Shown here: positions 54,242 to 63,100 of the stretch, piece by piece
Numbering within the stretch: the first letter of the stretch is position 1
Layout of the letters: every line of letters begins with the position of its first letter
Origin: Chryseobacterium fluminis
GTDB taxonomy: Bacteria; Bacteroidota; Bacteroidia; Flavobacteriales; Weeksellaceae
Assembly: GCF_026314945.1 (NCBI RefSeq)
Contig: NZ_CP111121.1
Span: forward strand, 1,488,001-1,552,000
Reading direction: 5' to 3'
Length of the DNA: 64,000 nt
Notes under the pieces: generated by a model
The model's database searches: none
What the model was told of the DNA's origin: nothing
What the model saw: only the letters and a program-made list of their open reading frames with translations
Made by a program: the position numbers and the translations under genes

Positions 54242-55683
54242 TATTGCGTGAGTTGAATGACAGTTGAATATTTTAATTGAGTTCTTTCCTGGGGTAATTG
54301 TATTTCAAGTAAATTCCCGGAACGCTTCCACTGAATTTTACCTTGTAACCCCAATATTTTCACTGATTTTATTTTAAAATTTTCAGGAACCGGAAAATGT
54401 ACGGCAGAGGGAGCCCGGTAAGTACTTTTTTCATCGATATGAAAGATATTTACGGTTTTCCCATCTTTACTTTGGGTATAATAAAAATTTCCGTCGTGGT
54501 AAGGTGCTGCCGCTCTGGTTGCAAAAACGGCCGAGCCATTTTTTTCCATCCAGCCCGAAATTTCGCTCAATCTGTCATAGACTACGGCATCATAGTCTCC
54601 GGTAGGCCCGGGCGCAATGTTCATCAGATAATTTCCGCCTCCTGAAATAATTTTAACTAATGTTTCGATGATTTTCTGGGATGATTTATAATTATCATTC
54701 GGAACATACGAAAACGAATCGCCCATCGTGATACAGCTTTCCCAGGGAATTGAAAGCGCCTTTTCCGGAACAGCCTGTTCAGGAGTTACATAATTTTCCC
54801 ATTTTCCGGGAACCGTGCGGTCAACAATAATGATTCCCGGCTGATTCCTGCGGGCCATGGTTCCTATTTTATCCATATCAATATCCTGTTCGACCTTGAT
54901 GGTTCTCTGCCACTCAACATTAGGATCTATGGTATGAAACGGGCGTACCCAGCCTCCGTCCAACCACAGAATATCTATTTTACCGTAATTTGACGTAATT
55001 TCATTTAACTGGTTACATGTGAATTTTTTGAAATCGTTCCATCTTTCGGGATACTTTTTCGGATCATAGTTAACATTCCGGTCTTTTGGCGGGAAATAAG
55101 GCCACCAGTAATCGTCAGAATGCCAATCGGGTTTTGAAAAATAAGCTCCTATTTTGAAGCCTTCTTTTCGAAAGGTGCTGAAGATCTCCTTTGTTACATC
55201 TGCTTTCGGATTCTTAGAAAACGGTGTTTTTGTAGAGGTAATCTTATAATCCGACTATTGGGTATCATACATCGCAAAACCATCATGATGCTTCGTTGTA
55301 AAGACCACGTACTTCATTCCTGCTTTTTTGGCAGCATCCGCCCATTTTTGAGGATTGAACTGAGTGGGATTGAAAGTCTTCTGAAGATTTTCATAGTTTT
55401 CTACATATTCGTTATAGGATTTTCCGTGTTCCGGTTTACGCTGGGTCCATGATTCATCTTCCGGACAAAGGCTCCAGCTTTCAACAATCCCCCATTGGCT
55501 GTATGTCCCCCAATGCATAAAAAGTCCAAATTTTAAATCCTGCCAGTCCTCAAGATTCTGCACGACAAGTGGGTCCGTCGGTTTCTGATAGCCTTCCGAG
55601 ACATTGTGTGCCTGTGAAAAAAAGGTCGTTGAAAGCAGTAATGATGAGAGAAATATGGTTTTCGTTTTTGGCTTGATGAACAT
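54241..55683 (-). pseudogene. Alpha-L-fucosidase (GH29) interrupted by one in-frame TAG
   Basis: A 480-codon frame with a signal peptide (ends near TTFFSQA). The first 142 codons give the GH29 start with KFGLFMHWGTYSQWG and TTKHHDGFAMYDTQ; a TAG follows at 55255-55257. The same frame then continues without further stop or frameshift through SDYKITSTKTPF, WHSDDYWWPYFPP and the nucleophile region ILWLDGGWV to the normal end at 54241. Both halves are conserved in character, so this is a single recent nonsense change, a read-through case, or a sequencing error. A functional fucosidase would feed the fucose locus. Confidence 0.85.
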
Positions 55684-55824
55684 TGACGCTTAGTTTTTGG
55701 CTAATTTAATCATCATTTGATGAATGCGCAAACGGTTTGTGCCCTGTCATTTTAAGCTTAAAAATAAAAACTTATTGCATTTTAACGCCTTAGAATCTTA
55801 CATCTCATGTGAATGTGGATTTTT

Positions 55825-56460
55825 TTTAACACTTTAGAAATTTTAAGATGAATATCAATTGCATAGAAGAGCACTTGAGTTTGAAAAATCTTTGATTTTC
55901 TTCTTATGTGATCTGAATATTTTCAAACAATACATTAATCTAATGTGACTGATGTGGTTAAATATTTTTTAACACTTTAGAATGGTAAGATGAGTATTAC
56001 ACTGCATAGAAGAACACTTTAGGTTTAAAATCTTTGATTTTTTTTCTCATATGATCTGAATATTTTCGCAACATTACATCTAATGTGACTGATCTGGTTA
56101 AAAGATTTTTTTTTAGCACTTTAGAGTTTTAAGATGAGTATCAAACTGCATAGAAGAACAATTTAGTTTGAAAAATCTTTGATTTTTTCTTATGTGATCT
56201 GAATATTTTCAAACAATACATTAAAATCTAATGTGACTGATGTGGTTAAAAATTTTTTAACACTTTAGAAGTGTTAGATGAGTATTACACTGCATAGAAG
56301 AACAATTTAGTTTGAAAAATCTTTGATTTATCTTATATGATCTGAATATTCTCACAGCATTACATCTAATGTGACTGATGTGGTTAAAAGATTTTTTTTA
56401 AGACTTTAGAATTGTAAGATGAGTATTACACTGCAAAGAAGAGCACTTTAGTTTTTAAAA
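55825..56460. repeat. Array of ~140-146-bp repeats (five copies), reverse of 32335-32700
   Basis: Copies start with TTTTTTAACACTTTAGA-like sequence near 55825, 55965, 56108, 56254 and 56393, the last partial. Each contains GCATAGAAGAACA, AAAATCTTTGATTTT, TGATCTGAATATT and TAATGTGACTGATGTGGTT. The reverse complement matches the array at 32335-32700. The array fills the gap between the fucosidase start and the TIGR01777 gene, whose last codons lie in the repeat. Confidence 0.85.
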
Positions 56461-57381
56461 ATCTTTGGTTTTAGCTGATGTGAAAGGTTGAAGTAAGTTT
56501 TTAAACGCAGATTCGATGTTGGGATACAGAAACCGAAAACCGCTCGTTATAAGCCTTTCTGGGTATACATTTCTGCTTTTTAATAATAATTCTGTTTCGG
56601 TTTTTAAGAAAACAGAGGCGAGTTCCAATTGCCAGACCGCTGCATTCAACCCAAAGGAGATTTTTATTTGCTTCCTTAATTCCATCATCAGTTCTTCATT
56701 AGACAAAGGATTTGGGGCTGTTATATTGATTATTCCTGATATGTTTTCATGGTCAATAATATGATCAATTGCTTTGCAGAAATCAACAATATGAATCCAG
56801 CTTACCTTTTGATTTCCGTTTCCCTGCTTACCACCCAGTCCTGCTTTTGTGATCAATTTCAATTTCGGGAATGCACCGCCATTATTACCTAAAACAATTG
56901 AGGTCCGTAATGCCACTTTTCTCACATCTTCATGGTCAGGGCTAAAAAATTCCTTTTCCCAGCTTTTACAGATATTCATTGAAAAATCATCACCTATAAT
57001 CCCGTTTTCTTCTGTGTTCATCTGTGTTTCGGAATGGATGTAGATGGTTGCCGAACTTGCATTCAGCCAGAGTTTGGGTTTATTGGTACAATAATCAACG
57101 GCTTTCCGGAGAACTTTTGTGCTGTTGATTCTTGAAGAATAGATTTCCCGTTTGCTTTTCTCCGTGTACCGGCAATCGACCGATTTACCCGTGAGATTGA
57201 TAAGAACATCGGCATTTTCAAGCAAATTTTTCCATTCACCCAGCGTTTTGGCGTCCCAATGAAATTCGTTTTTACGTTTTGGTTTCCTGGTCAGAATATA
57301 CACCTGATTTCCTTTTTCTTTAAAATACTCTTCCAGGTTTCTTCCCAGAAATCCGGTTCCGGCAGCGATGATGATTTTCAT
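56455..57381 (-). CDS. TIGR01777-family NAD(P)-dependent epimerase/oxidoreductase
   Basis: A 308-residue extended-SDR-like protein. The cofactor loop is IIAAGTGFLGRNLEEYFKEKG; LINLTGKSVDCRY near residue 62 and the C-terminal ITAPNPLSNEELMMEL and YPERLITSGF are typical of TIGR01777 proteins, once called cell division inhibitors. Reaction unknown. The last six residues and stop codon are encoded by the end of the repeat array. It appears to be last in a unit with an SRPBCC protein and membrane proteins under GbsR control. Confidence 0.85.
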   Translation of the reverse strand: MKIIIAAGTGFLGRNLEEYFKEKGNQVYILTRKPKRKNEFHWDAKTLGEWKNLLENADVLINLTGKSVDCRYTEKSKREIYSSRINSTKVLRKAVDYCTNKPKLWLNASSATIYIHSETQMNTEENGIIGDDFSMNICKSWEKEFFSPDHEDVRKVALRTSIVLGNNGGAFPKLKLITKAGLGGKQGNGNQKVSWIHIVDFCKAIDHIIDHENISGIINITAPNPLSNEELMMELRKQIKISFGLNAAVWQLELASVFLKTETELLLKSRNVYPERLITSGFRFLYPNIESAFKNLLQPFTSAKTKDF

Positions 57382-57437
57382 GTTTGTTTTTGGTTTTTAT
57401 GTATTTTGGTTTTAGGTCTATTAAGATTTTGTTTTGT

Positions 57438-57515
57438 TGAGATGCTTCGACAAGGTCAGAATAGTATCGCTGATACTAACTGTTTTGACGCTCGCTTCGC
57501 TCGCGCTTTACCTTA
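57438..57515. repeat. Intergenic dyad and GC-rich segment
   Basis: GATGCTTCGACAAGGTCAG is followed by the perfect dyad AGTATC-GCT-GATACT (57463-57477) and GCTCGCTTCGCTCGCG. The composition differs from the surrounding DNA, and the GCTTCGACAAG phrase looks like a dispersed intergenic element of Bacteroidota genomes; that identity is from memory and unverified. It overlaps the end of the SRPBCC gene. Confidence 0.4.
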
Positions 57516-57983
57516 TTCTTCAATCAAGTTTTTATTATTTTCTGCGGTAGTTTTAATTAATTTATTTCTTTCCAGCAGAAAGTTCTTCATATAGTTTTTG
57601 AGAAAAAAACGGTTGAAAAGTTTTCCGATGATCCCAAACGGAGACTCAAATTCAAAAATATCGGTCATGATTGTACATTTACCTTCCTGACTGAAAATAT
57701 GCTGATGTTTTAAGGACTTGAAAGTTCCTTTTACCATAATATCTGTGAATTGATAAGATTTGTCCATATTGATGATCCTGGAAGTGTGGGTCTGATAAAA
57801 ACCTAAATGTTTTGCTCTCCAGGTCACCGTTTCTCCTTCTTCAATCAATCCTGTAGTTCTTCCTGCAATGGCTTTTTCTCCTGTTTTGAACGTTGATTTC
57901 TGATGTAAATCGATATCTCTTGCCATGTCAAAAACGGTGCAGATATCGGCTTTGATCTTTATTTTTAAATAAATTCTTGACAT
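57513..57983 (-). CDS. SRPBCC-family protein
   Basis: A 156-residue START-like ligand-binding protein: IYLKIKIKADICTVFDMARD at the N-terminus (first 20), the GETVTWRAKHLGFYQTHTS strand and FEFESPFGIIGKLFNRF before the C-terminal helix. It belongs to the same broad family as the crt-operon protein at 14864-15334. Next to a TIGR01777 oxidoreductase it may bind a lipid or isoprenoid. Role unproven. Confidence 0.75.
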   Translation of the reverse strand: MSRIYLKIKIKADICTVFDMARDIDLHQKSTFKTGEKAIAGRTTGLIEEGETVTWRAKHLGFYQTHTSRIINMDKSYQFTDIMVKGTFKSLKHQHIFSQEGKCTIMTDIFEFESPFGIIGKLFNRFFLKNYMKNFLLERNKLIKTTAENNKNLIEE

Positions 57984-58140
57984 TTTTTCAGTGTTTTAAA
58001 GATTAATCCGGAGCCAAATTTTAAAGGTGTCTTTTTGAGATCGTATTTGAAAAAAGTTTTCATGGTCATCGTTTTAAAGGTTTAAAAAATCGCCTCTTGT
58101 TCTTTTATTCTGAAATCTGAAAGTGAAATACATCCAAATT

Positions 58141-58542
58141 TTAAAGATCAGTGTTTTCATTTTGTATTGGTTTTATTTTGTTTATTGCATGTTTACGGCC
58201 TTTTAAAAAAAGCAGGAGGTTTAGAAGCATCATTACTCCCAGATAGATGGAGAATCCTCCTATTTTTTTACGTAAAGCGACGACCAGTCTTTCTACAGTT
58301 TCGATCTGAAAGAATTCAATAATGCAAAGGGCAAAGCCTATATTCAGGAGGTAAAAACCTATTTTAAAAAGTGAGTTGGTGGCCATGGCAATATCTTCTT
58401 TCTGATGAAAAATATCAATCATAAAAGTTTTTGAATTTTTAAATAAAAACTGGGAAACCAGAACTGTAAGTGCTATGACGACAGGTAAATAGATCATATA
58501 TGCCTGAAAGTTGTACGTTGTCGTAAGGATGGTTGCGTTCAT
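58141..58542 (-). CDS. Small membrane protein, paralogue of 58550-58894
   Basis: A 133-residue protein with about three membrane segments and a soluble tail. The central part LFKIGFYLLNIGFALCI, then ERLVVALRKKIGGFSIYLGV, aligns with ILLGCYYLINLGYIA and EQMVTVTSMRIGYIILML of the upstream gene 7 bp away, so the two are a tandem pair. No known domain. Its start immediately follows the upstream stop, suggesting coupled expression and possibly a heteromeric complex. Confidence 0.65.
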   Translation of the reverse strand: MNATILTTTYNFQAYMIYLPVVIALTVLVSQFLFKNSKTFMIDIFHQKEDIAMATNSLFKIGFYLLNIGFALCIIEFFQIETVERLVVALRKKIGGFSIYLGVMMLLNLLLFLKGRKHAINKIKPIQNENTDL

Positions 58543-58549
58543 CGGATTA

Positions 58550-58894
58550 TTATTTTATAGTTAAATTTTTTCTTAAAAAATAAAGAGCGAACATGTTCAT
58601 AAAGTGTAAAAAACAAAGCATCAAAATGATGTATCCTATTCTCATGGAAGTGACGGTCACCATTTGTTCCACAGAATTTACTTTTTCCCAATTTGCCAGA
58701 CTGGCTGCGATATATCCGAGATTGATGAGATAATAGCATCCCAACAGGATTCTGTTAATCGTAAGACATAAATCAGCATCGAGAATCAGATACTCCAGAT
58801 AATATTTTCCGGCATTGTAGCATCTTCTTCCCACATCTACCGTAATGTACGAGCTGATGGCCAGAAAAAGCAGGTATGAAAGAATATTGAACAT
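58550..58894 (-). CDS. Small membrane protein, paralogue of 58141-58542
   Basis: A 114-residue protein with about three hydrophobic helices and a short N-terminal hydrophobic segment (LSYLLFLAISSYITVDVG). It shares the G-x-YLxNxG and EQ/ER-x-V patterns with the downstream gene. No known domain. It lies 32 bp after the next membrane gene; a near-copy of the GbsR operator motif occurs in that gap. Confidence 0.62.
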   Translation of the reverse strand: MFNILSYLLFLAISSYITVDVGRRCYNAGKYYLEYLILDADLCLTINRILLGCYYLINLGYIAASLANWEKVNSVEQMVTVTSMRIGYIILMLCFLHFMNMFALYFLRKNLTIK

Positions 58895-58926
58895 GGTATA
58901 CTTTAATATTTCAGTAATTTTGAATA

Positions 58927-59319
58927 TCAGCTGAAAAAATTATCTTTCTTTTTTGTCTTGTTTTGTTTTGTAATCAGATAAAAACCATAAGCCAGATAAT
59001 ACAGATTAAAAAGTACGCCTCCCGTTCCCATAAAATAAATGATATAGTCTATTCTGGAATCTGCATTCTGTGCTGCCATCAGAAAAATCAGCAGAAAAAA
59101 CAAAATGACCCCAAAGAAGTAATACCGGTTAAATTTACTTGCCATAACAGAGATTCTTATTAAAAAGCCCAGTAAATTTGAAACACCGACAAAGAAAAGG
59201 ACTATAAAAAATTCTGTCCCCTGGGTTGTCCCAGTATAATCAGAAATAATGTACAGCAGGCCTACCAAGCTTACTATGGTCTGTAATACCACTTCTCCTT
59301 TTAAAATATTAAGTTTCAT
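58927..59319 (-). CDS. Four-helix membrane protein
   Basis: A 130-residue protein with four predicted membrane segments (VLQTIVSLVGLLYIISDY, FFIVLFFVGVSNLLGFLI, YFFGVILFFLLIFLMAA, YIIYFMGTGGVLFNLYYL) and a basic C-terminal tail KQNKTKKKDN. No family recognised. First structural gene after the regulator, with a TTTCA-N8-TGAAA dyad (59346-59363) just upstream. Confidence 0.62.
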   Translation of the reverse strand: MKLNILKGEVVLQTIVSLVGLLYIISDYTGTTQGTEFFIVLFFVGVSNLLGFLIRISVMASKFNRYYFFGVILFFLLIFLMAAQNADSRIDYIIYFMGTGGVLFNLYYLAYGFYLITKQNKTKKKDNFFS

Positions 59320-59345
59320 GATTAAAGTTTTTAATGTTATTATAT

Positions 59346-59363
59346 TTTCAATAATTTTTGAAA
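59346..59363 (-). promoter_or_regulatory. Candidate GbsR operator, second site
   Basis: TTTCA-N8-TGAAA, the same dyad as at 59945-59968, located 27 bp upstream of the membrane-protein start at 59319. A shared site before both regulator and structural genes suggests one regulon. Confidence 0.55.
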
Positions 59364-59377
59364 GTTTGTCTGAAATA

Positions 59378-59400
59378 AAAAAGGATCTGAAGTCCTTTTT
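59378..59400 (-). terminator. Terminator overlapping the GbsR gene end
   Basis: 8-bp stem AAAAAGGA/TCCTTTTT with a 7-base loop, T-rich on the minus strand, overlapping the stop codon at 59399. It would separate the regulator transcript from the membrane-protein genes. Confidence 0.7.
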
Positions 59401-59902
59401 ATTTTAATAGGTTGGTAATTTTTCCAACCAGCCAGTGGTCGTCACTTTTAATCGCCAGATCCATGATATTATTTATTTTTCCTGTTACAGAACTGAAATC
59501 TTCCATCAATTTAATAAATTCCTTTGCCCCTTCTGTATCTTTGTCTTCAATATTCTTAAGCTCTTCCAGAAAATTAATGACAGGTTCTATTTCCCTTTTT
59601 CTCCGTTCTTTTGTGATCTGCTTAAACAGATACCAGACATCTTTTTCTGCTATAAAATATTCTTTTCTTTCTCCTTTTACAAATTCTTTTCTTACAATAC
59701 CCCAATCCATCAGCGCCCGAAGATTCATATTGGCGTTTCCTCTTGAGATTTCCAGCTGCTCCATCACCTCATCGGTAGAAAGTGCCTTTCCGCTGGCCAG
59801 GAGTAAGGCATGAACCTGCGCCATCGTACGGTTGATCCCCCAATTGGTGGCAAACGCACCCCAGGTCTGAATATATTTTTCTTTGGCTTCTGAAAGTTGC
59901 AT
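59399..59902 (-). CDS. GbsR/MarR-family transcriptional regulator
   Basis: A 167-residue regulator from the ATG at 59902; an upstream TTG at 59926 overlaps the -7 box and is rejected. The winged helix shows WGINRTMAQVHALLLASGK, a recognition helix in LEISRGNANMNLRALMDWG and the wing VKGERKEYFIAEKD, all typical of the GbsR branch. The C-terminal helices mediate dimerisation. It probably controls itself and the membrane-protein/SRPBCC/TIGR01777 genes downstream through TTTCA-N8-TGAAA dyads. Confidence 0.85.
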   Translation of the reverse strand: MQLSEAKEKYIQTWGAFATNWGINRTMAQVHALLLASGKALSTDEVMEQLEISRGNANMNLRALMDWGIVRKEFVKGERKEYFIAEKDVWYLFKQITKERRKREIEPVINFLEELKNIEDKDTEGAKEFIKLMEDFSSVTGKINNIMDLAIKSDDHWLVGKITNLLK

Positions 59903-59923
59903 ACTGTTTTGTCTTTTCTGATA

Positions 59924-59931
59924 CAAATATA
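59924..59931 (-). promoter_or_regulatory. -7 box of the gbsR-like gene
   Basis: The minus strand reads TATATTTG, an exact TAnnTTTG match 22 bp before the ATG at 59902. The operator dyad at 59945-59968 lies just upstream, in the -7 to -33 spacer. Confidence 0.6.
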
Positions 59932-59944
59932 ATTATTATTTTTG

Positions 59945-59968
59945 AACTTTCAGTAATTATTGAAAGTT
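59945..59968 (-). promoter_or_regulatory. Candidate GbsR operator, first site
   Basis: Perfect 8-bp inverted repeat AACTTTCA/TGAAAGTT with an 8-base spacer, upstream of the -7 box at 59924. Binding would block the promoter. Confidence 0.65.
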
Positions 59969-60131
59969 TATTTTGTTTTTTTTCCTTTTATTGATGAAGA
60001 GGTGCTGCCGGTGGCTTTCAATAGTCATTTTCAGATCATCATGAATTTCTTATTCCGACTTGTCATTTAAAAAATGATCCTGCTCAACACTGATGCAGGG
60101 ATCGGGAATATATAGACGTTTATTAGTTTAA

Positions 60132-63100
60132 TCAAGGTTCTATGGTCGTGGTAATTCCCTGGTTCCAGTATTTCGCCTCCGGCATATAGTACAGATAAAC
60201 ATTGCTGGATTTTCCGGTGTATGCCCCGCCAAATTCGGCTTTCAGATCAAGATTGATGACTTTCGTTTCATTGGCAGCAAAATATTCCCAGTACAACACC
60301 AGATAGTTATCGAAAATCTCATAGTAGGAAATCTGTTTTTTATCCAGCAGGTCTTTCAGCAAAGCATTTTGCAGGGTCAACCCGGCAGGAATTCCAATTT
60401 TGGCTGTTGTCATGGGCAGCCGGCCGTTGATTTTATTTTTAATGGTGATGGTCATCCTCTTGGTTTCCCCTACTTTCGAGACCGGCGATTTCAGTTTAGT
60501 TTCCATGGTTAAAGGAATATCAGCACTTTGCGGAGCCTGTAAAGTGAAATACTGATAATCCATTTTGTAAGGCAGGCCCTTTCCTGTGGAATACTTTATC
60601 TGGATCTCATTATCTCCTGATTTAAAAGCAGAGGCCAATGAATTGTTGGCTGTAGTTTCCGATCCGTTTATCATGATTTTGGGTTTTGCCGTACCGTATA
60701 ATTTTTCGTTATTCGTAAAAAACTTAGCGAGTGCCTCCAGAGCTAAAGAGGTTGCCTGTGTTGATCCAAAACCATAATATCCGTTGTAAGTAATTAATTC
60801 ATCAGCAACCTGTGCCATTTTTAACTGGTTGATCTTTTCATTCTTCTGCAATGCCATCATATACAGGGAGAGGGTCTCCGAATCGGCAGAAATCCCCCTG
60901 GAACCTGTGAAAGTAGTCTGTGTTTTTACGTTTTTATTCTGGTATTGAAGGTTCAGAAAATCCATCAGTGTTTCATATTCTTTATTTTTCCCTAGATAGA
61001 ATGAGGTATTCGCCATGAGGGCCAGCTGATAGGAATCTTTAGTGGCCAGGACTTTTTTGAGACTGGCCTGATAGGCATCTTCCAGTTCGTCTTTTAATCC
61101 TGTTTTGGATAAAGCGTAGAGCACATACATATTTCTGGACCATGCGTAATCCGAATAAGGGCTGCTCATTTCGTAATTTCTTCTTATTTCAAAAATTCCG
61201 TTCCGGTTTTTCTTTGAAAGAATAAAAGAGGTCAGATCCCGGATGAGTTTTGCATCAATATTTACATATTTCTTAAGATCTCTGAACTCCAGTAAAGCAA
61301 AAGCCGACAGTGCCACATCAGACTCTGACGAGCCAAAATAGGAGAATCCGCCGTCCGGATTTTTATAGCTAAGCATTTTCTGATATCCTTTTTTTAAATT
61401 TCTGATGACCATACTTTCCGTATCGGGAGTAATTTTTTTCACCGACTTCACATAATCCAGAACAAAAATATTAGGATAAACCGTTGATGACAGCTGTTCA
61501 AAACATCCGTGAGGCTCTTTCTTTAACCTTTCAATATCTTCAAACAACTGTAAAGCGGTGTTTTCATATACGTAATACGACGAGAAGAGACTTCCGCTGA
61601 TAACCTCCGGAATATGAATTTTTAAACTGTCCGACCGGTTATTAATGAGCGAATAATAATGAGGAAATCCTTTTTCTTCTACGGTGAAAGGAAGGATCAT
61701 GGTTTCCCTGAAATCCCCGGACGTTACGGTAAACTGAATATTGGAATTGATAATCTGATCTGTCTGCAGCGTCACCAGTAGCCTGCCGGATTCCAGAGGT
61801 TTTAAGCTGATGACACTGTCCTGCTTTATAACCTTTACCCGATTGGGAGCGATGATATTCAATTCCATTTTTCTGCTTTCCGGAGCATTGTTCTTAATCA
61901 CCACGGGAATGGTCATTTGATCGGTCCGGGTGAGATATTGAGGAATTTTAGCATCTACTGAAATAAGACTCTGAGCGGCATAGGTTGTTTCATCTCTCCC
62001 GATTAAACCAGAAGAAGAAATCCCTTCTGTTATAATCCTGAAAGCAGAACTGGCATCGGAATTATAAAATTCAACCTGTGCTTTTCCGTACTGATCGGTC
62101 TCCACTACCGGATTCCAGTATAAAGTTTCCCTGTAATCATGGCGGTAGGAAGTAGCGGTAGTCTCATAAACCGGATAATAAAAGCTTCGCGTGTAGGAAT
62201 AGGCAGTAAGGCTGTCTCCGGGAATCGATAATGTTGCGTAATATGATTTCCGGGTCACGTTGAATTTTATATTCGACCTGTTACTTTTAAAAGAGGTGAT
62301 GACCACTACTCCGTTTGCACCACGGCTGCCATATACTGAGGTTGCCGCCGCATCTTTTAATATGGTAATGCTGTTGATGTCATTAGGATTAATCATTGTT
62401 TTCATGTTTTCAACAGGAATACCATCCACCACGTACAGTGGTGTTTTATTGGAAATCGAAGCATTTCCCCTGATCTGAACATTAAGAAAGCCACTTCCCG
62501 GCTGACCCGCCGGACTTATTTCTATTCCGGCTGCCCGGCCATTTAAAACAGCACTCATGCTTGAATTTTGAAATTCATTGGATACCGTAACCAAAGAACC
62601 CGTAGATTTAGCATTCGTTCTGGAGGAAGAGTATCCCATCACGACAACACCTTCTAATTCCTGTGAGTTTAATGATCTTGAACTGTCACTGATATTGTTA
62701 TTCGGTCTTCTCAGCATTGAAGTATTGGGACGGTTTTCGCTTACTTCCTTATTTTGGGTCTCTTCCGGTTTCCGGCCTTCTACTTCCTGTAATACTTTTT
62801 TCCCGGATTCATTTACCGCTTCCTTTACAACTTCTTCTATATTGACATTACCGGGAGATTTTTTTGACAGCGGATTCACAGCCAGCTTATATGATAAAAT
62901 TCTGATTTTCACTTCCTGCCTTGGCTGGAAAGATTTTGCAATCAGCTGATTGGAACCATTACCCTGAAGATCTGAAAAATAGAACGTTCCGTCATCGGAA
63001 GTGACCTGCTTCAGAATCATTGAGCCGGAAATCAGATAGACCTCAGCTTTTATGGGATTTTTATTTTCATCTTCTACAATCCCATAGATGGGATTCTTTT

